From JANPCX01 sp031431125 (GTDB lineage Bacteria; Pseudomonadota; Gammaproteobacteria; Burkholderiales; Burkholderiaceae_C), in contig JANPCX010000027.1 in assembly GCA_031431125.1 (NCBI GenBank), forward strand, positions 1 to 52,607: 52,607 nt of DNA, given 5' to 3'. Positions within the stretch are counted from its first letter, which is position 1. Each line of letters opens with the position of its first letter. Of the stretch, positions 34,034 to 43,224 are shown one piece after another. The translations under genes were made by a program, and so were the position numbers. The notes beneath the pieces are model-generated. The model saw only the letters and a program-made list of their open reading frames with translations, was not told where the DNA came from and made no database searches.

Positions 34034-34945
34034 TCAATGCGACCGGATCATCGTGCCATAGGCCTGCTCGGTCAGCACCTCCAGCAGCATGGCGTGCGGG
34101 ACACGTCCATCAATGATGTGCACGGTGTTCACGCCATTTTTTGCCGCATCCAAGGCCGAGGCGATTTTGGGCAGCATGCCGCCGCTGATGGTGCCGTCGG
34201 CAAACAGGTCGTCAATTTCGCGCGCCGTTAAGTTGGTGAGCAGCTTGCCGCTTTTGTCGAGCACACCCGGCGTATTGGTGAGCATCATGAGCTTTTCAGC
34301 CTTGAGTACTTCGGCGAGCTTGCCAGCGACCACATCGGCGTTGATGTTGTAGTTTTCGTTGTCCGCACCAAAGCCCAAGGGCGAGATGACGGGGATGAAC
34401 TGGTCGTCTTGCAAGGCCTTGACCACGGAGGGGTCGATGGACTCGATCTCACCCACCTGGCCGACATCGTGCTCTTTGCTGGGGTCGTTTTTGTCCATCA
34501 TCTTGAGCTTGCGGGCGCGAATCAAACCGCCGTCACGTCCCGTCAACCCAACCGCTTTGCCGCCAGCGACGTTGATCAATCCCACGATGTCTTGCTGTAC
34601 TTGGCCTGCGAGCACCCACTCGACCACTTCCATGGTTTCTTCGTCGGTGACACGCATGCCCTGAATGAAGGTGCCTTTTTTACCCACCTTGGCCAGCGCT
34701 TCGTCAATTTGAGGGCCACCGCCGTGCACCACCACCGGGTTCATGCCCACCAGCTTGAGCAACACGACATCTTCGGCAAAGTCTTGCTGCAAGGCGGGAT
34801 CTGTCATGGCGTTGCCGCCGTATTTGATGACGATGGTTTTGCCGTGAAACTTGCGGATATAGGGCAAAGCCTCGGCCAGAATTTCTGCCTTGTCGCGCGG
34901 AGCGATGTGGGCCAAGGACGATGCGGCGGGGGGTTCAGCGCTCAT
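34034..34945 (-). CDS. argB: N-acetylglutamate kinase ArgB
   Basis: 303 residues. Phosphorylates N-acetylglutamate in arginine synthesis. Nucleotide and substrate motifs: VIKYGGNAM, VVVHGGGPQID, TGRDGGLIRA, GFGADNENYNINAD, LLTNTPGVLDK, and TISGGMLPKI near the end. An N-terminal helix (LAHIAPRDKAEILAEALPYIRKF) of the sort that makes arginine-sensitive hexamers is present, so feedback inhibition by arginine is plausible. argJ lies 22 kb away in this window. Confidence 0.97.
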   Translation of the reverse strand: MSAEPPAASSLAHIAPRDKAEILAEALPYIRKFHGKTIVIKYGGNAMTDPALQQDFAEDVVLLKLVGMNPVVVHGGGPQIDEALAKVGKKGTFIQGMRVTDEETMEVVEWVLAGQVQQDIVGLINVAGGKAVGLTGRDGGLIRARKLKMMDKNDPSKEHDVGQVGEIESIDPSVVKALQDDQFIPVISPLGFGADNENYNINADVVAGKLAEVLKAEKLMMLTNTPGVLDKSGKLLTNLTAREIDDLFADGTISGGMLPKIASALDAAKNGVNTVHIIDGRVPHAMLLEVLTEQAYGTMIRSH

Positions 34946-35099
34946 GAGTACAACCTTCGTGCAAGAGGATCACAGCAAACGGGGGAATAGAAATTGTAGG
35001 TTCTCGGTGTCTGCCAGGCTAAAACGGGGAACTTCGTCAGTCCTGCGTGGGGGACGAGAAAACTTGGGAGCGGCCCGGCGTTTTCTCGTGAAACATCCC

Positions 35100-35849
35100 T
35101 CACCGTTTGATCGGCGAAGAACTGGAAGCCACCAGCTGGCGCTCAATTCGGTCTGCGGTAGTGGCCCCGGGGACGCGGTAACCATCTTGAAAAATGAGGG
35201 TGGGTGTGCCGGTAATACGTTGACGTCGCCCGAACTCTTCATTGCGCTCCAGCGCTGTGGTGTCGCAGGACATGAAGGACAAGGGCGGCTGTTCTCGCCC
35301 AAGCATCCACTTCAACCAAACCCGCGCGTTGTCCCTGGCGCACCAGATCTCTTTGCTTTTTTTGACCGACGCGGGCCCAAGCGACGGGTACAAAAACACG
35401 TAGACGGTCACGTCGTTGAGTTTTTGCAGCTCCACTTCCAAGAACCGGCAAGGACCGCAAAACGGGTCCACAAAAACCGCCACCTTGCGGCTGCCATTGC
35501 CCAATTGCCACACCATGGCGTCTTTGAGCGGCAAGCTGGAAAAATCAATGGCCAATGCCCTGGAGAGGCGATCTTCGGTCAGGTTCACCCCGGTCCGGGT
35601 ATCGAACAGCCCCCCGCCTTGAATGACATAGTTCGCTTGTTCATCCACGTAGAGCAGGTTGTCGCCAATGCGCACTTCATAGAGACCTGGCAGTGGCGTC
35701 TTGTTGACCTCATCAATCTTGGCCCACCGGGGGTTGCGTTCCGCCAAGTTCTTGCGGATGGTGGCTTCTTGCGCTTGGGCCCCGAGGAAGCCCAGCAAAA
35801 CGGCCGCCGTCAAGAGTCGCTTGGCCCATGAGGCGGCGTTCGTTTTCAT
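35100..35849 (-). CDS. dsbC: Thiol:disulfide interchange protein DsbC
   Basis: 249 residues. Signal peptide ends near AQAQ (27). N-terminal dimerisation domain: LPGLYEVRIGDNLLYVDEQANYVIQGGGLFDTRTG. Thioredoxin domain: VAVFVDPFCGPCRFLEVEL with active site CGPC (131-134), and ITGTPTLIFQDGYRVPG with the cis-Pro. A second Cys pair (WCARDN and SCDTTA) is structural as in E. coli DsbC. It repairs wrong disulfides in the periplasm. A Cys-rich lipoprotein gene lies just upstream. Confidence 0.93.
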   Translation of the reverse strand: MKTNAASWAKRLLTAAVLLGFLGAQAQEATIRKNLAERNPRWAKIDEVNKTPLPGLYEVRIGDNLLYVDEQANYVIQGGGLFDTRTGVNLTEDRLSRALAIDFSSLPLKDAMVWQLGNGSRKVAVFVDPFCGPCRFLEVELQKLNDVTVYVFLYPSLGPASVKKSKEIWCARDNARVWLKWMLGREQPPLSFMSCDTTALERNEEFGRRQRITGTPTLIFQDGYRVPGATTADRIERQLVASSSSPIKR

Positions 35850-35958
35850 GTCCTACTCCTGTATCCAATGCGAGAGCCGGGCCATCGCAGCACGTCTGTG
35901 AGCTAAAAACGAGGTGACCAACTACTGCCCTATTTCGGCTGGCAAACGCTCAGCGTTG

Positions 35959-36168
35959 TCAGGGCACCGTGCATGTGGTCGTACCGGGCGTCGCACACAG
36001 TTCACGAGTAGAGCCACCGCTGGTGAAAGTCGCGCAGCTGGTGCCGGCGTCGCAACGAGGACTGGTGCTGCGACACGGCTCGCAATCGTCGCCCTTGCCG
36101 TCGCCGCAAGCTGCCAATAAAGCCGTCAAACAAAACGCTGCCACAGTCAGTCCGAAATGGCGTTTCAT
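35959..36168 (-). CDS. Small Cys-rich lipoprotein, unknown
   Basis: 69 residues, ATG 36168 with SD GGAGGGG. Lipoprotein signal (FCLTALLAAC) with acylated Cys at 21. The mature 49 residues contain six more Cys in CEPC, RCDAGTSC, LC and TC, plus an acidic GKGDDCEP stretch. I recognise no family; Cys-spaced patterns like this occur in small secreted disulfide-stapled domains. The next gene downstream on the same strand is dsbC, so it is a plausible isomerase client or a co-regulated partner. Confidence 0.7.
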   Translation of the reverse strand: MKRHFGLTVAAFCLTALLAACGDGKGDDCEPCRSTSPRCDAGTSCATFTSGGSTRELCATPGTTTCTVP

Positions 36169-36306
36169 GTAGTCCCCTCCCAGGCGAGTTGATTGTTGCG
36201 AAAATGGGGGGCCTGTTTATTTTCGACATACGAAGCACTGCAGCACGTTCCCATTAACCGAATGAATGCTACACGAGCTCGTGTCGATAGACGGTCGCCG
36301 GTTCGT

Positions 36307-37428
36307 TCACATTCCCAGCGCGTTGCTGACCAGCCGACGCTTCAGCGCGGTCAATCGGTCTAGCGCGGTCAACCCCCAATTGCGTGCTTCTTTCACCATG
36401 GGATTTTCTGCGGCAAATAGTTGCCACAGACCATCCACCCCTTGATCCATGACCCATGTCGGAACCATCCGGGCTCTGGCATAACGACGCAACAGCTTTT
36501 CGTCGCCCAAACCACGCCAGCTTTCGCGTTCGAACAGCACTTGGGCAAGACAGGCCACATCGGCCAGCCCCAAGTTCAAGCCCTGACCCGCGAGCGGATG
36601 AATCCCGTGGGCCGCATCACCCGCCAGCACCCAGCCTGGGCCAGACCAGGTTTGGGCTTGAGAGCGGACCAACGGCCAAGTGGCTCGCGGTGACACCAAT
36701 TCCAAATGCCCCAAAACACCACGCGATGCCTCAACCAAGACCTGTTCAAAATCGGCTTGCGGCAATGTGCGGAGCTCGGCCGCGCGCGCATCAGAAACCG
36801 ACCACACCAGGGCCACGGTGCGCCCCGCCATCGGCGAATCCAAGGGCAAGAGTGCCAATACCTCCGGATTGCCAAACCACTGGTGGGCAACACCGTTGTG
36901 CGGGTGCTCGCAAACCAAACGTGCGGCGATGGCCTGGTGGCCGTAAGCTTGGCGGTTGACGGCAACGCCCAACTGCTCACGACTGAGCGAGGTTTTGCCT
37001 TCGCACAAGGCCGTCAGTGGCGCTTGTACCGCCACGGCCGGATCGTCGACCACGGTGATGTGTTGGGCATATTGCACGGCCGTTTGCAGTGCTTGCTCCA
37101 AGGCCGGTACATCAACAATCCAGGCCAACGCTTCTACCGCTTGTTGCCAGGCCGAAAAGGTCAAACCCGCGCCGGGCCGATCACCCGCGACACGCATCTC
37201 GAGCACGGGTGTCACGGCCGACGGCGGCAATGCATCCCACACCTTGAGTTTTTGCAGCAAGGCGCGTGATGCGGCGTTCAGGGCATAAGCCCGCACGTCG
37301 GCGCTCGTCGGCGCAGACGCGGCCGACGGACCAACCAGCGCCACCTGGAGCCCCTGGCGCGCAAGAGATAGGGCCAAGCTTTGGCCGACCACGCCACCGC
37401 CCCGCACCAAGACATCGGCTTGCATCAT
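36307..37428 (-). CDS. UbiH/UbiF-family FAD monooxygenase
   Basis: 373 residues. FAD-binding opening DVLVRGGGVVGQSLALSLARQGL (an atypical GGGxxG), the NAD(P)H and FAD DG-like segment is weak, and the late motif GWVLAGDAAHGIHPLAGQGLNLGLADV is strong. This is the aromatic-ring hydroxylase family that includes ubiquinone-synthesis enzymes; which position it hydroxylates cannot be told from the sequence. Two adjacent ATGs start it. Divergent from ychF with 115 bases between. Confidence 0.85.
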   Translation of the reverse strand: MMQADVLVRGGGVVGQSLALSLARQGLQVALVGPSAASAPTSADVRAYALNAASRALLQKLKVWDALPPSAVTPVLEMRVAGDRPGAGLTFSAWQQAVEALAWIVDVPALEQALQTAVQYAQHITVVDDPAVAVQAPLTALCEGKTSLSREQLGVAVNRQAYGHQAIAARLVCEHPHNGVAHQWFGNPEVLALLPLDSPMAGRTVALVWSVSDARAAELRTLPQADFEQVLVEASRGVLGHLELVSPRATWPLVRSQAQTWSGPGWVLAGDAAHGIHPLAGQGLNLGLADVACLAQVLFERESWRGLGDEKLLRRYARARMVPTWVMDQGVDGLWQLFAAENPMVKEARNWGLTALDRLTALKRRLVSNALGM

Positions 37429-37543
37429 GGGGCTGATTGTAGGAGGCCATCCTGGCCTGCCCCGTAAAATGCGTCTCTTTCAGGCCATTCGCTGCACCCC
37501 GTTTTGGGGGCGCACAGAACTGCCTCCCACCGAAAGCACCTCC

Positions 37544-38638
37544 ATGAGCCTCCAATGCGGCATCGTGGGCCTGCCCAATGTTGGCAAGTCCACCCTCTTC
37601 AACGCGCTGACCAAAGCCGGCATCGCCGCCGAGAACTACCCGTTTTGCACCATTGAACCGAACGTGGGGGTGGTGGAGCTGCCCGACCCACGGTTACAGC
37701 AGCTCTCCAGCATCGTCAAACCCGAGCGCGTTGTTCCCGCCATCGTTGAGTTTGTGGACATTGCGGGTCTCGTGGCCGGGGCATCCAAGGGCGAAGGGCT
37801 GGGCAACCAGTTTTTGGCCCACATCCGCGAAACCGACGCCATCGTCAACGTGGTGCGCTGCTTTGACGACGAGAACGTGATCCATGTGGCCGGCAAGGTC
37901 GACCCGATCGCGGACATTGAAGTCGTCCAGACCGAACTGTGCCTGGCGGACCTGGCGTCGGTTGAAAAAAGTCTGCACCGTTATGTCAAGGCGGCGCGCT
38001 CAGGCAATGACAAAGAAGCCGCGGCCCTGGTCAAGGTGCTGGAGAAATGCCAAGCCGCGCTGGACCAAGCCCAGCCTGTGCGCAGCATCGATTTCAGCAA
38101 AGAAGAACGTGTGATCTTGAAGCCGCTGTGCCTCATCACCTCCAAGCCCGCGATGTTCGTCGGCAATGTGGACGAGGCGGGTTTCGAAAACAACCCTTAC
38201 CTGGACAAGTTGCGCGCCTACGCGCTGACCCAAAACGCGCCGGTCGTCGCCATTTGCGCCAAAACCGAGGCCGAGCTGGCAGAAATGGCAGACGAGGACC
38301 GTTTGCTCTTCTTGCAGGAAATGGGCCAAACAGAACCCGGTTTGAACCGCGTGATTCGCGCGGCGTTCAAACTGCTGGGCCTGCAAACCTATTTCACTGC
38401 CGGTGTGAAAGAAGTGCGCGCGTGGACCATCCACATCGGCGACACCGCACCGCAAGCCGCAGGCGTGATCCACACCGACTTTGAACGCGGTTTCATTCGC
38501 GCTCAAACCATCGCCTTTGACGACTTCATCACCTACAAGGGTGAAGCCGGTGCCAAAGACGCTGGCAAGATGCGCGCCGAGGGCAAGGAGTACGTGGTCA
38601 AGGATGGGGACGTGCTGAACTTTTTGTTCAACGTTTAA
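37544..38638 (+). CDS. ychF: Redox-regulated ATPase YchF (Obg-like)
   Basis: 364 residues from the ATG at 37544 (MSLQCGIVGLPNVGKSTLFNALT). P-loop GLPNVGKST (9-17); G3 FVDIAGLVAGASKGEGLGN; G4 position reads NVDE in MFVGNVDEAG, which explains the preference of the family for ATP. C-terminal TGS-like domain: FFTAGVKEVRAWTI-type text (YFTAGVKEVRAWTIHIGDTAPQAAGVIHTDFERGFIRA). It binds ribosomes and is involved in stress responses. Followed by a strong terminator. Confidence 0.96.
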   Translation: MSLQCGIVGLPNVGKSTLFNALTKAGIAAENYPFCTIEPNVGVVELPDPRLQQLSSIVKPERVVPAIVEFVDIAGLVAGASKGEGLGNQFLAHIRETDAIVNVVRCFDDENVIHVAGKVDPIADIEVVQTELCLADLASVEKSLHRYVKAARSGNDKEAAALVKVLEKCQAALDQAQPVRSIDFSKEERVILKPLCLITSKPAMFVGNVDEAGFENNPYLDKLRAYALTQNAPVVAICAKTEAELAEMADEDRLLFLQEMGQTEPGLNRVIRAAFKLLGLQTYFTAGVKEVRAWTIHIGDTAPQAAGVIHTDFERGFIRAQTIAFDDFITYKGEAGAKDAGKMRAEGKEYVVKDGDVLNFLFNV

Positions 38639-38650
38639 ACAAGGTCTGAA

Positions 38651-38683
38651 AAAAAGCGGGTTCATCATGAACCCGCTTTTTTT
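38651..38683. terminator. Bidirectional terminator after ychF
   Basis: Stem AAGCGGGTTCA (38654-38664) with TGAACCCGCTT (38668-38678), then seven T in total rightward and AAAAA on the other side. It ends ychF and, in reverse, the hydroxylase gene at 38718-39848. Confidence 0.9.
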
Positions 38684-38717
38684 ATTGCGCAATACCTGCC
38701 TCGCCCCAGCTCAGGAA

Positions 38718-39848
38718 TCACCCACGCCAAACAAAAGGAAACTTGAACTGTTTCCAAAAACCGTTCGGCACATAGTCACCCACGACGCCATATTGTTCTG
38801 GCCATTTGCGGTCGGACTGCACCGCGGTTCCAAAGAAATGATCCAAAAACGCGAAGTGCGCTGCGTAGTTTTTGTCGATCGCCTCGTTGTCTTGTGAGTG
38901 ATGCCAGTGGTGAAAGTTGGGCGTCACGATGACGTAACGCAGTGGCCCGAGGCGCACGCTCACATTGGCATGGTTGAACACGGCTTGGAAGCCCACGATC
39001 ACGATGTAAGCGTCGATCACTTCCTTGGAAAATCCCAACACATAGATGGGCGCCAACACCAAGGTTCGGGTGATCAATAACTCGACGATGTGTTGACGCG
39101 ACCCCGCCAGCCAGTCCATGTGTTTGGTGCTGTGGTGAACGGCATGCAGCCTCCAAAGCAAGGGAACCTCGTGGTAGGCGCGGTGGGTCCAGTACTGCAC
39201 CAAGTCGGCCACTAAAACAATGGCAAAAAGCGCCACGACAAAGGGCAGGTTTTGCACCCAACCTTGAATGCCGTCTTTGGCCGCCCAACCAAAGAGCTTG
39301 TGCACGAACAAATTGGTCGCCAAGAGAACAAAACCCACCACCATGTGGTTGACGATGAAGTGGTGGAAATCGGTTTGCCATTCGGGCCGAAAGACGGGTT
39401 GGTTTTTTCGCAAAGCGAACAACTTCTCAACGACGATAAAAATCAAGGCAGAACCGAGCAAATCAAGAATGAACCAGTCCAGCCCGATGTAGGGCGTGTT
39501 GTCGGCGAAATCGTTCACTGGAACCTTGTGGCCTCCGAGCACCAGGGTCAGCACGATCAAAACGAAGGACCCCGCTGCCAACCAGCGCGCCCGTCCCCAA
39601 ATCAGGTTGAACAAGCTGACACCACCTGCTATCACCATGGACCAGTACATGAGTCTGCGAATCAACTCCACGTCATAGGACTGCCGAAGTTGAGGTGTGG
39701 TGAGGTACTCCGGAAAATGGAAAGCCAGGACACCCAGAAAACACAGAATGGCCAAGGACAGCGCGATCACGCCAGATACCAGCCCATGGCCGGCCTGAAG
39801 GGCCCCATGCGATTCGGTCAGTTGATTGAGTTTGTCAATTTCTTTCAT
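38718..39848 (-). CDS. Sterol desaturase / fatty acid hydroxylase family membrane protein
   Basis: 376 residues with about six to eight hydrophobic segments. Di-iron histidine boxes of the superfamily: HRAYHEVPLLWRLHAVHHSTKHMDW and, near the end, HHWHHSQDNEAIDKNYA. The first span region (HGLVSGVIALSLAILCFLGVLAF) follows a cytoplasmic N-terminus. The family hydroxylates lipids at membranes; substrate here unknown. It stands alone between ychF (convergent) and a ParA gene (divergent). Confidence 0.87.
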   Translation of the reverse strand: MKEIDKLNQLTESHGALQAGHGLVSGVIALSLAILCFLGVLAFHFPEYLTTPQLRQSYDVELIRRLMYWSMVIAGGVSLFNLIWGRARWLAAGSFVLIVLTLVLGGHKVPVNDFADNTPYIGLDWFILDLLGSALIFIVVEKLFALRKNQPVFRPEWQTDFHHFIVNHMVVGFVLLATNLFVHKLFGWAAKDGIQGWVQNLPFVVALFAIVLVADLVQYWTHRAYHEVPLLWRLHAVHHSTKHMDWLAGSRQHIVELLITRTLVLAPIYVLGFSKEVIDAYIVIVGFQAVFNHANVSVRLGPLRYVIVTPNFHHWHHSQDNEAIDKNYAAHFAFLDHFFGTAVQSDRKWPEQYGVVGDYVPNGFWKQFKFPFVWRG

Positions 39849-40022
39849 GAAAGGCGTCCTAGGGGAAGTGATGCGAAATTATCACGGCAGCGGGACGACG
39901 GTCCCTGACCATCCTTCCTGCCTCTGGGCGCCCAAGATCCCCACGGTCCTGGGCCCGGCAAGCGGTCGCCGTTAACATAGGGCCCCAAAGCACCATCCAA
40001 GGTGTACCGCCAGGAGTCTCAC

Positions 40023-40640
40023 ATGCCGGTAATCGTCGTGGCCAATCCCAAAGGTGGGGTGGGCAAGAGCACTTTGTCCACCAATGTCGCCGGTTACTGG
40101 GCGCGCCAGGGCCACGCCGTGATGTTGGGTGATGTGGACAAGCAGCAATCGGCTCGTTTGTGGTTAGGCTTGCGCCCACCGCAAGCGGCACCGATTCGCG
40201 CTTGGGAAGTGACCCAAGACCATGTGGTTCGCCCCCCCAAAGGCACCACCCATGTGGTGCTGGACACCCCGGCCGGTTTGCACGGCAAACGGCTGGACGA
40301 GGTCATGAAGATGGCCGACAAGGTGCTCGTGCCCTTGCAGCCCAGCATTTTTGACATCCACGCCACCCATGATTTTTTGCTGCGTTTGTTGGACTACAAA
40401 CGCAGCAGCAAAGTGCAAGTCGGTGTGGTGGGCATGCGGGTTAGGGATGGTTCGATATCGGTAGGCCAGCTGCAGCAATTCCTGGCCTCGGCCGACGTGC
40501 CGGTCATTGGTTATTTGCGCGACACGCAAAACTATGTGCATGTGGCGGCGCGCGGCCTCACCGTCTGGGACATCGCAAAAAGCCGGGTAGAGCGAGATTT
40601 GGTCCAATGGGAACCCATCGTCACTTGGCTCAACCACTGA
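40023..40640 (+). CDS. ParA-family ATPase without ParB
   Basis: 205 residues from the ATG at 40023, with SD AGGAG. Deviant Walker A KGGVGKST at about 10-17, the signature DVDKQQSARLWL, and a Walker B-like VVLDTPAG. Small ParA and MipZ-like ATPases of this size position cellular cargo. No ParB or partner cargo gene follows; instead a response regulator begins 12 bases after its stop, suggesting one transcript with the two-component genes. That pairing is odd enough to note. Confidence 0.88.
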   Translation: MPVIVVANPKGGVGKSTLSTNVAGYWARQGHAVMLGDVDKQQSARLWLGLRPPQAAPIRAWEVTQDHVVRPPKGTTHVVLDTPAGLHGKRLDEVMKMADKVLVPLQPSIFDIHATHDFLLRLLDYKRSSKVQVGVVGMRVRDGSISVGQLQQFLASADVPVIGYLRDTQNYVHVAARGLTVWDIAKSRVERDLVQWEPIVTWLNH

Positions 40641-40652
40641 AAGAGAGCATCC

Positions 40653-41369
40653 ATGAAGGTTTTGTTGATCGACGACCACCCTCTGATCCTGTCCGCTCTA
40701 CAAAGCATCATTCGAGGCCTGGGCGACGATGTGCAAGTCAGCGGGGTCGCCAGCGGCGCCGCGGCGCGTGAGCTGCTGCAAAAAGATTCGGCCTTTGACC
40801 TGGTCTTGCTCGACTTGCACTTGGGCGACATCGACGGCTTTGATTTGCTGACCGAGCTGCGCAGCACCTACCCAGCGCTTCCGGTGGTGGTGGTCTCCGC
40901 ATCGGACCGCGCCAGCGACGTGATTCGCTCCATTGACCTCGGCGCCATGGGTTTTGTGCCCAAACGGGCCAGCAACGAAACACTGTTTGAAGCCCTGCAC
41001 ATGGTGCTGTCCGGAGGCATTTATGTGCCGCCGATGAGCATGACACCGGGCTTAAGCGGCGCGTCGTCGGAAGAGGGCCCGGGAAGCGTGGCCAACGCGG
41101 CGCAAAGCAGGGGCTTTCAAGAGCCTGTCAATTTGAGCTCCTTGGGTCTGACGCCGCGGCAGTGCGATGTATTGGCCCTGCTGTTGCAAGCCAAACCGAA
41201 CAAGCTGATCGCGCGTGAGTTGGCTATCTCTGTCGAAACCGTGAAGGACCACGTGGCCGCCGTGCTGCGGGTGCTCAATGTCAGCTCACGAACCCAGGCC
41301 GTTCTGGCAGTGAGCCAAATGGCGCAAACGCCAGGCAGCTTGACGATGCGGCGAAAGATCGGGGCATGA
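40653..41369 (+). CDS. Response regulator, REC plus LuxR-type HTH
   Basis: 238 residues. Receiver: IDDHPLIL (acidic pair at 7-8), phospho-acceptor Asp54 (VLLDLHLGD), VVVSASD, and the FVPKRAS lysine. A Pro/Gly/Ser-rich linker (about 125-160) leads to a LuxR-type DNA-binding domain: LGLTPRQCDVLALLLQAKPNKLIARELAISVETVKDHVAAVLRVLNVSSRTQAV. Its stop overlaps the kinase start (ATGA), so the pair is coupled and the kinase is its likely partner. Confidence 0.93.
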   Translation: MKVLLIDDHPLILSALQSIIRGLGDDVQVSGVASGAAARELLQKDSAFDLVLLDLHLGDIDGFDLLTELRSTYPALPVVVVSASDRASDVIRSIDLGAMGFVPKRASNETLFEALHMVLSGGIYVPPMSMTPGLSGASSEEGPGSVANAAQSRGFQEPVNLSSLGLTPRQCDVLALLLQAKPNKLIARELAISVETVKDHVAAVLRVLNVSSRTQAVLAVSQMAQTPGSLTMRRKIGA

Positions 41370-43183
41370 CGCCGCCGGCCGATCAACTGCCCAGCGTTGG
41401 CGCGGCCGACATCAATGCTGCCGTGCCTGAGGAGGTGCGCAGCACCTTTGACTACATGCCAGCCACGCTGGCGGGTTACGTTGCCGGCATTGGCGTTTTG
41501 ACGGCCTTGTTTTGGCAGCGTGTACCCACGCTGCACATGGTGACTTGGTTGCTGTTGTTTGGTGCCGTGTTGGGCTACCGCGGATTCATCTTTTTTCGCT
41601 ACCGCCACAGCAACATTGAACGAATTGAAGACTGGCTGCGCTGGCGGACAATGAGCAACATCGGTAGCCTGTGTTCAGGCGCTTTGTGGGGATTGGCCGC
41701 CTGGCTGTTCTACGAAAACGGTGGTGACATTCAACAAACCGGTCTGATCATTCTGATCTACACCTTCTGTGTTGCAGCTGTTCCCGTACTGTCTACCCAG
41801 CCGAAGATTTACCTGGGCTTTGCGGTGCTGTGTTTTCTTCCGATGGTCACCCGAATTGCGCTGGAGCGCAATGTCTACAGCTACCAGTTGGCGGGTTTGT
41901 TGTTGTTGATTGTGACCCTCACCACGGTATTGGCTCGCACCTACCGCCAGACCCTACAGCGTGTGCTTCAACTGAAGCTGCAAGCAGATCGCTTGTTGGT
42001 TCAGTTGCGCGTGGAGAAAGAAGCGGCCGACGCAGCACGTCGTCAAGCCGAGGTGGCCAACCGCGCCAAAACCCAGTTCTTCACGGCCGCCAGCCATGAC
42101 CTGCGTCAGCCGCTGCACGCCATGGGCTTGTTCGCCGAAGCATTGCGGCAAAAGAGCCACAACGAAGAGGTGTCTCAGCTGGTCAACAGCATCAACAGTT
42201 CGGTGGACGCATTGGAAGGCCTGTTCTCCGAGCTGCTGGACATCACCCGCATCGATACGGGTGGGGTGGAAGTCAAGCCCGCTCACTTTGCAGTGGCTGA
42301 CATCCTGCGCAAACTGCGCCTGCACTTTGAACCCAACGCGTTTGAAAAAGGCCTGGCGCTGCGTTTTCGCGGCATGCACCACCTCGTGTACGCTGATCCA
42401 CTCTTGGTGGACCGCATTCTGCGCAATTTGGTGTCCAACGCCATTCGTTACACCGACGATGGCACGGTGCTGGTCAGCGCGAGGCGCCGAGGCCAACAAA
42501 TTCTTCTGCAGGTATGGGATACCGGTCAAGGCATTCCCCTGGACGAACAACAGCATATTTTCGAAGAGTTTTACCAACTCGCCACCAACCGCCCGTCCAC
42601 CACGGAGCAGCGCAAGGGTTTGGGTTTGGGCCTGGCCATCGTGAAACGATTGGCTGGCTTGATGAATGCGCCACTGACCCTGCGCTCCGAACCCGGCCGC
42701 GGCACGGTTTTTTCGTTGCAAGTGCCTCGGGGTGAACGCTCCGCAGTGCAGGCGCCGCAAAACGATCGCAAGGGGCCGCTTGGCATCACCTTAGAAGGTC
42801 GCTTGATCGTGATCGTGGAAGATGAACCCGCGGTACGCGGCGGGCTGGAGGCCTTGCTCAAAGGCTGGGGGGCCACCCTGGCATCGTTTGACAGTGTGGC
42901 TGCGGCCAGCGAGTGGGCAAGCTCGTCAGGCCCCGAGCAAGCCAAGCCCGATTTGTTGATCGTGGACTACCGTTTGGAAAATGGCCAAACCGGAGTGCAA
43001 GCCATCCAAGCACTGCGCGCGCGTTTTGGGGGTCAACTGCCTGCCATCGTGGTGACGGGCAGCACCATGACGGGGCATGAGAAAGAAGCCTTGGACTACA
43101 ACTTCCATCTGCTGATCAAACCCGTTGTGCCGAACAAGCTGCGGGCGATGATTGCCTTCAAGTTGAGCATGAAGACCCCCTGA
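41366..43183 (+). CDS. Hybrid sensor histidine kinase with C-terminal receiver
   Basis: 605 residues. An N-terminal membrane block of about six spans (40-200) with no large periplasmic domain, then a coiled coil (LRVEKEAADAARRQAEVANRAKT), the dimerisation and phospho-acceptor helix SHDLRQPLHAMG with His244, an ATPase domain (NLVSNAIRYTDDG, DTGQGIP, GLGLGLAIVKRL), and a receiver with Asp534 (LLIVDYRLENG). The membrane block may be the sensor. The receiver may act as a relay or sink for the partner regulator. Translationally coupled to it. Confidence 0.92.
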   Translation: MTPPADQLPSVGAADINAAVPEEVRSTFDYMPATLAGYVAGIGVLTALFWQRVPTLHMVTWLLLFGAVLGYRGFIFFRYRHSNIERIEDWLRWRTMSNIGSLCSGALWGLAAWLFYENGGDIQQTGLIILIYTFCVAAVPVLSTQPKIYLGFAVLCFLPMVTRIALERNVYSYQLAGLLLLIVTLTTVLARTYRQTLQRVLQLKLQADRLLVQLRVEKEAADAARRQAEVANRAKTQFFTAASHDLRQPLHAMGLFAEALRQKSHNEEVSQLVNSINSSVDALEGLFSELLDITRIDTGGVEVKPAHFAVADILRKLRLHFEPNAFEKGLALRFRGMHHLVYADPLLVDRILRNLVSNAIRYTDDGTVLVSARRRGQQILLQVWDTGQGIPLDEQQHIFEEFYQLATNRPSTTEQRKGLGLGLAIVKRLAGLMNAPLTLRSEPGRGTVFSLQVPRGERSAVQAPQNDRKGPLGITLEGRLIVIVEDEPAVRGGLEALLKGWGATLASFDSVAAASEWASSSGPEQAKPDLLIVDYRLENGQTGVQAIQALRARFGGQLPAIVVTGSTMTGHEKEALDYNFHLLIKPVVPNKLRAMIAFKLSMKTP

Positions 43184-43224
43184 AGACGGGCCAGACTGAC
43201 GAGAAACGCCTGGTCGGGACGCAC

